The notes under the pieces are model-generated. The model was not told the origin of the DNA. It was given only the letters and a program-made list of their open reading frames with translations, and ran no database searches. Below, piece by piece: positions 54,838-64,000 of a DNA stretch of 64,000 bases. The DNA is from Guillardia theta CCMP2712 (lineage: Eukaryota > Cryptophyceae > Pyrenomonadales > Geminigeraceae). The number at the start of each line of letters is the position of its first letter. Positions within the stretch are counted from its first letter, which is position 1. The DNA is taken from contig NW_005434636.1 of NCBI RefSeq assembly GCF_000315625.1, positions 34,690 through 98,689 of the forward strand. The letters run 5' to 3'. Position numbers and translations under genes: made by a program.

Positions 54838-55149
54838 ATGTTCGCCCTGATCCAAGATGCTCACAAGCTCTCCAATGCTGTCTGGACTCAATCCTTGGTA
54901 AGCGGTCCTGACGACTTGCCTCCTGGTCCTGGTGAATACGGCGGTGCTGTCGGAACGGTATCGGAATGTTGTCCCGTTGTTTCTTGCTCACCCCATTCGC
55001 TGTGAACAGGGTGACCTTTGGGGTGATTATTCTGCTGTCGGATTGGGATCGCGTGGAGCATATTGCGCACCTGAGATGAATGAAGCTAACACGTGAGTTG
55101 CAATCTCCAGCATTTTGATTTTCTGACGCCTCAAAACAGCTGCAGCTAA
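54838..55149 (+). CDS. Possible small gene of unknown function
   Basis: Two phase-compatible exons (54838-54897, 55010-55092) and a short third ending at 55149 give about 50 residues: MFALIQDAHKLSNAVWTQSL then GDLWGDYSAVGLGSRGAYCA. The pattern looks protein-like, but the piece is short and could be internal to a larger gene. Positions 55140-55197 also read AAAKHAAKKRLVEDEPLKA in another frame, so the third exon is uncertain. Confidence 0.3.
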
Positions 55150-55405
55150 ACATGCTGCAAAAAAACGACTTGTGGAAGATGAGCCCTTGAAAGCGTGAGT
55201 TCTGAAAGATTGTCGATGTCCTGCACAACGGCTTTCGATGAGATGCCTTTCATGCTGAAGGGCTTGTTTTATTAGTAAAGCACACATTTGTGTGAATAGT
55301 ATAGTTCTTAAAGGAACTATGCATCTAAGATTTTGTTCGCTACATCGCGGAACTTGCGATTAAGAATGCTGTACAGTCAATTGTTTCTTGACATTCAAAA
55401 GGGCA

Positions 55406-56006
55406 TCAAAGTGCTGTGCGATCCCATTCCCGACAAAATTTCACATCGAATGATGACGTTGAACAAATATCTTCCAAAGGCCTGTTGGAGATACTTGTAA
55501 CAGGAAAAATGTGGTGAGTAGCAGCAATATGCAGAGCTCTCATTCTCCTCGGTGATGTGTGCTCTTTGTAGCAATCTGAATAGCAAATTCGTTGATTCCG
55601 CTGACGTGATCGAATGGCTGTTCTTTCCGTGTTTGAGGCGAAGTCTGAGGCAGAAGCATCATATTGGGTAGGAGGCAACTCCGCCCCCCCACCGAATCTC
55701 CGAACAAAAGAATCCATGCGGCTTGTGACTTGCTGTTCCAGTTTGTTCAACCAGCAAAAACTCTTCAGATGACTCAAAGGCGAGCTGGCTTCCTGCAAAG
55801 ACATGACCATTGCAGCATCCAATGCATGATTTTGGACATTCTCATAATTCTGGCTGTTGTCATGATCGTTGTAGGCGTGAGATTCGCAGTCTCGAAGACT
55901 AGGATTACGAATAAGATCAAAACTCTCGAAGGACTCGGGGTTCTGATCAACGCTTGAAAGAAAGGAATCAGGTTCATACCACATGCTGTACAGCTCGATG
56001 AAAAAT
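55406..56006 (-). CDS. 3' part of an unknown gene
   Basis: An open frame of about 200 codons on the minus strand begins after a possible acceptor (GCAATACAG) at 56007. It reads FIELYSMWYEPDSFLSSVDQ, ESHAYNDHDNSQNYENVQNH, LKSFCWLNKLEQQVTSRMDS and ends FCREWDRTAL. It is acidic and Asn/Ser-rich, with no recognised domain. Upstream exons were not found; the region above 56200 is an island of CTACCC words. It may be a fragment. Confidence 0.4.
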
Positions 56007-56299
56007 CTGTATTGCAAGAGTCAGACGCCTCTTTTCCGAGTTCAATCAGGCAATCATGTTCGTTTCTATTTTTGCTTGGTTTTTTGCATTTCCGAACGCA
56101 CATGGACTGCAATAGTTTTCAAGCTTGCTTGCACTGTGCCTATGTATTCGTGCATGGATCATACTTCATATTTCTATAGCATCATCTCTACCATCAATTC
56201 TCTTCCAGACGAATTGTGGGGTTAAAGGTCCTAATCGTTCCAGTTCAGATTTGTGTTTCTGGACTGCCTATGGCAGAACTTACGTTAGGGAACAAATGA

Positions 56300-57010
56300 C
56301 ATAAATGGTATGCTTGAGTTCTATCCTCCTGCATTCCTCCACTCCTCCACCCCCCCCCTCTATCCCTCCCTTCCTGGCCTTCTGCCCCATCCGACACTGT
56401 ACGAGCTTCGACATTTCGGAGATAATCCTCTCTCCGTGTCCACACGATCGGGTGGGGGTCATTATGGACCATCCACCCCTGCTCCTCATGTTCTTCAAGT
56501 ACCCCTCAATGTGTATGATGGTTATTAGGGAAGTGTGGGTGATCACGCCAAATCAGACCCTACCCCCCTCTTTGACATTAAAAAACAGTTTTTATTTGGA
56601 ATAAGGATTATAAGATGTCCTTTTGGTTTGTACTTGTGCTGCTTTTAAAACATTGTATCACCGTGTAAATAAGCTTTTAGGTGACCCTGCAGTTCGGCAT
56701 AAGGGTGGGGTCCTTTTCGAAATCAGGTGATTCCGGGCCCATGTAAATGACCACGGTTCACCATCTTTTGTGGTTCCAAGAGTTAAAAAAAATTCTTTTT
56801 TTATTTTACAGATATTTTTCTATGAGGCCCCTCCCTCCTCTGAGGGCGGGAAAGGCCACCCACCCCCGTCCCAAGAAAAGATGACCCCACCCTAGGCAAA
56901 TGGACACAACAGAATTGACCTTGTGTACCCCCGCAATTGAGCAAAAGTACCCAACCCTTACCCAAGGGAGCACAGTTCACCCACCCCCTGGGAAGATGCA
57001 TTCGAGTTTT
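56300..57010. other. CCACCC/GTACCC island
   Basis: Blocks of CTCCACCCCCCCCC, AAGTACCCCTC, CCCTACCCCCC and AGTACCCAACCCTTACCC around an AT-rich core at 56580-56690 and 56780-56815. Non-coding. It lies before the SMC3 gene. Confidence 0.55.
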
Positions 57011-57455
57011 CCCGCCAATCGCCACAAACCCACAATGCACTAGCTCAGAGGCGGTGACGGGAAGGTGTGCGGGCAATGAAGATGATAGGGACGGCGAATA
57101 AGGAGGGAAGATAGATGTAGATGATGAAAATGGAGATACTGAATGAATATTTGAGCATGAAGAGGAGGCTGATTGCCAGTGAAAGGAGGAAAAGAGGTTT
57201 GAATAGTTGGTCACCCGTGGGATGAAATTCAAGTCGAGAAGAGAGATAGGGGTCAAGGATGCTAACAAAATGACTGAAAGTGTATGGTCAGTCCATTCTG
57301 ATGACTTTTAGAATGAATTGTTCGTGCCGAAATGCAGAAAACCACAGCTTTTGTTTGATTGCCGAGAAATGAAATACCCGGTAAAAGCTGACAGTCGAGA
57401 ACGTTTGGTTTGATACTATTGAGTTGGAGATTCTGAAGATGTCTTGCAAGACTGA

Positions 57456-62335
<4,880 letters not shown>

Positions 62336-62399
62336 GATTCGTAGCCTTTCGTTGTATATTAGTTGGTGTGTACTGCTTTTGTTGCAGCCTTTTTTTTGA

Positions 62400-62760
62400 A
62401 TCATTTCAATCAGCCTGTGATTGCCCTCATAGTGACCGAGTCGTGAGCTTCCAACTTGATGCCGTACAACCGTTGAACCGAGTCAGTGACAATCAGGAGT
62501 GACTGAGTACTGTGACTCAGAAGAGGTGACAACTTGAAGGAGTCAGTGATAGCTGAAGCAGTTCACCGGTGCGACGAGCCAGGCCCGGTACCCGTGGCTG
62601 CCATTCAAGTAGTGACGGCAGGTCACTGACCCGGTTGAACGGTTGGTTCAACGCCGTTACGTCATCACTGATGTTGACAGTTACGTTCCGTTATACCGTT
62701 CATTTTCAGTAAGTAGAGATGTAACCGTATAAACGGCCGTGGGATAGAGAATGCTGTCAT
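62400..62760. other. Spacer with GAGTCAGTGA / GTCACTGA words
   Basis: Many copies of AGTGACCGAGTC, GAGTCAGTGAC, AGTGACTGAGTACTGTGACTC and GGTCACTGACC, on both strands. Then come CCGTTACGTC and GTTACGTTCCGTTATACCG at 62655-62697. Not coding. The best example of the dispersed GTCACTGAGTC family. Positions 62760-63095 hold no gene. Confidence 0.55.
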
Positions 62761-63099
62761 GGCGATGGTGGCCGCCATGACAGGAGGAGGACGAGGAGGA
62801 CGCGAGCATGCGAGAGAGGGAGGGAGGGACGGAGGGAAAGAGACTGAGATGAAGTGATGAAGAGGTCTGATCGAGGAGAACATGTGTTGAGCGCGAAAAT
62901 GATGGAGGGAGCGAGCGAGAAATATGGAGAGTAGGTGCTAATGAGTAGAAGTGGAGAAAGAGGAGGGCAATGAGTTGAGTAAACCGCAGAAAGATAGAAA
63001 TTGGATGTAGTTAAACCTGCACAATCCACGAATTCCTGCTTGATTCACTGCGAGGATGAGAGCTGACGTTTCTGTCGCAGGTTTATTGTTTTCATATTC

Positions 63100-64000
63100 A
63101 TGAGCTTCAAGATGAGATTCAGTTACTTCCTGCTCGCCTGTTCTCTCGGATGCATTATCGAGAGCTCTCAAGCATTTCAATTGTCTTCTCTTCATGTTTC
63201 CCCAAGCCAGCGCCAGCTTGCATCCTGCAAGAAATATACGCCGACAAGACATTGTCGAGGAGGACCTGTGCCTGTGAAGGCGACAGCCACTGCTGTAAGA
63301 TTACCTCCTCTCCTCCTCCTCTCCTCCTCCTCTCCTCCTCCTCTCCTCTTTCTCTCTTCATCGCTTCTGTCCTTTTCTGCCTCTTCGCATCCATCCTCAC
63401 CTCCCCCTCTCAACCTCTCACTGTGAGCAGTTCGACGAGGCGAACAAGCTCCCGACATACTCGAGGTTCGGGCAAGTCAAAGTGAAAGGAAAGTCCTTGA
63501 GCGTGCCTGTGAGTCTTGTCTCTCGGTTGCTCCTTGTGACGCGAACTGCAAGATCGGGCTGATGTTCATGCTCGGCTCCTTCGCCTGGGCTTGTCTGCTC
63601 TTCCCAATCGTTTTGCTGGTAGCAACCTCTGCGCCATGTCCGTATGCTCAGTGGTCGCAGGCCTACGCGTACAGCCTTCTCTTCGACAAGCTGAGGAGGA
63701 GAGCGGTGGACTTCTTCGTCGCCTTGTGGGCCAAGGGAGCAATGACTTGCTTGTCTGTCCTGCTTGTCTCACGTCTTCGTCCTCACCCGCTGTTACAGGC
63801 TCTACTGGCCCAAGCTCGAAGGAAGGGAGAACCTGTTGCCTGCTAATGAGGTATGAGGAAGCGGGAGACGCATCCAAGCGTGACAGCTCCTCTCTCCTCC
63901 CTCCTCTTTTTCCTCCCTTCCTCTCTCCTGTCTTCCCTCTTTGCAGGCATGCATGTACATTCCCAACCACTGCAGGTGAGGAGCTCATGCTTACTGGGGA
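63100..64000 (+). CDS. Plastid 1-acyl-glycerol-3-phosphate acyltransferase (5' part)
   Basis: Exons 63100-63294, 63431-63508, 63553-63618, 63661-63752, 63799-63850 and 63947-63975 join in phase; the gene runs off the window. MSFKMRFSYFLLACSLGCII is a signal peptide and SSQAFQLSSLHVSP has the F-led transit pattern for a secondary plastid. Then follow a membrane segment (GLMFMLGSFAWACLLFPIVL), LRRRAVDFFVALWAKG and LEGRENLLPANEACMYIPNH, which is the approach to the catalytic NHxxxxD box of PlsC-type enzymes. These add the second acyl chain to lysophosphatidic acid in glycerolipid synthesis. The aspartate and the rest of the domain lie outside the window. Substrate specificity is not readable. 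Confidence 0.82.
63300..63350. repeat. CT-rich repeat in the first acyltransferase intron
   Basis: CCTCCTCTCCTCCTCCTCTCC variants fill the start of intron 63295-63430 and act as an extended pyrimidine tract. Confidence 0.7.

Overview
This is nuclear DNA from an intron-rich eukaryote. Proposed exons join at GT-AG borders with matching phases, and most introns are only about 40-60 nt long. Several proteins start with a signal peptide followed by a transit-like stretch opening on a phenylalanine (CNAFSP in the ALB3 homologue, SQAFQ in the acyltransferase, SSFL in a third protein). That two-part leader is known from algae with red-derived secondary plastids, so I infer a cryptophyte such as Guillardia or a close relative. 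No bacterial-type operons, tRNA, rRNA or CRISPR were seen. All exon models were built by eye and are approximate unless phases are said to close.

Layout. At the left edge lies a degenerate reverse transcriptase (about 29-730), then a GC-rich island and a 2.4-kb near-perfect palindrome (974-3345) carrying two divergent copies of one unknown gene. Next come a many-exon Cys-rich/TPR protein (3345-8095, minus), two unknown multi-exon genes (10061-10980 minus, 11250-12995 plus), a 0.7-kb minisatellite (13255-13960), the mRNA 3'-end factor PCF11 (14900-17410), a plastid-targeted protein (17775-19220 minus) and a broken gene resembling the Crinkler/RHS class (20144-21878). An assembly gap (22743-22842) sits between two diverged direct repeats. 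Then follow an unknown coiled-coil gene (23628-25740), a secretory-pathway protein (25729-27459 minus), a tandem winged-helix-like protein (27902-28915 minus) and a membrane-anchored TPR-like protein (30246-31157).

The right half holds more recognisable genes: a cyclic-nucleotide phosphodiesterase (to 34742), an SH3-like/PDZ/ankyrin scaffold (35030-38384 minus), a SMCHD1/GMI1-like GHKL ATPase with an SMC hinge (39275-46153 minus), SUMO (48224-48636), an RRM protein (50084-51385), a plastid ALB3/YidC insertase (51791-53715 minus), a complete 24-exon cohesin SMC3 (57531-62335) and the 5' part of a plastid 1-acylglycerol-3-phosphate acyltransferase (63100 to the window end).

Spacers between genes are not random. 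Two recurrent kinds stand out: G/C strand-biased islands full of GTACCC / CTACCCC words, and very GC-rich islands with GTCACTGAGTC-like words. At two loci the order is the same: GC-rich island, AT-rich stretch, then GGGTAGGG island. These islands and the palindrome are the least explained parts of the window. The genes do not form one pathway; chromosome/chromatin proteins (SMC3, SMCHD1-like, SUMO) and plastid-targeted proteins are simply well represented.
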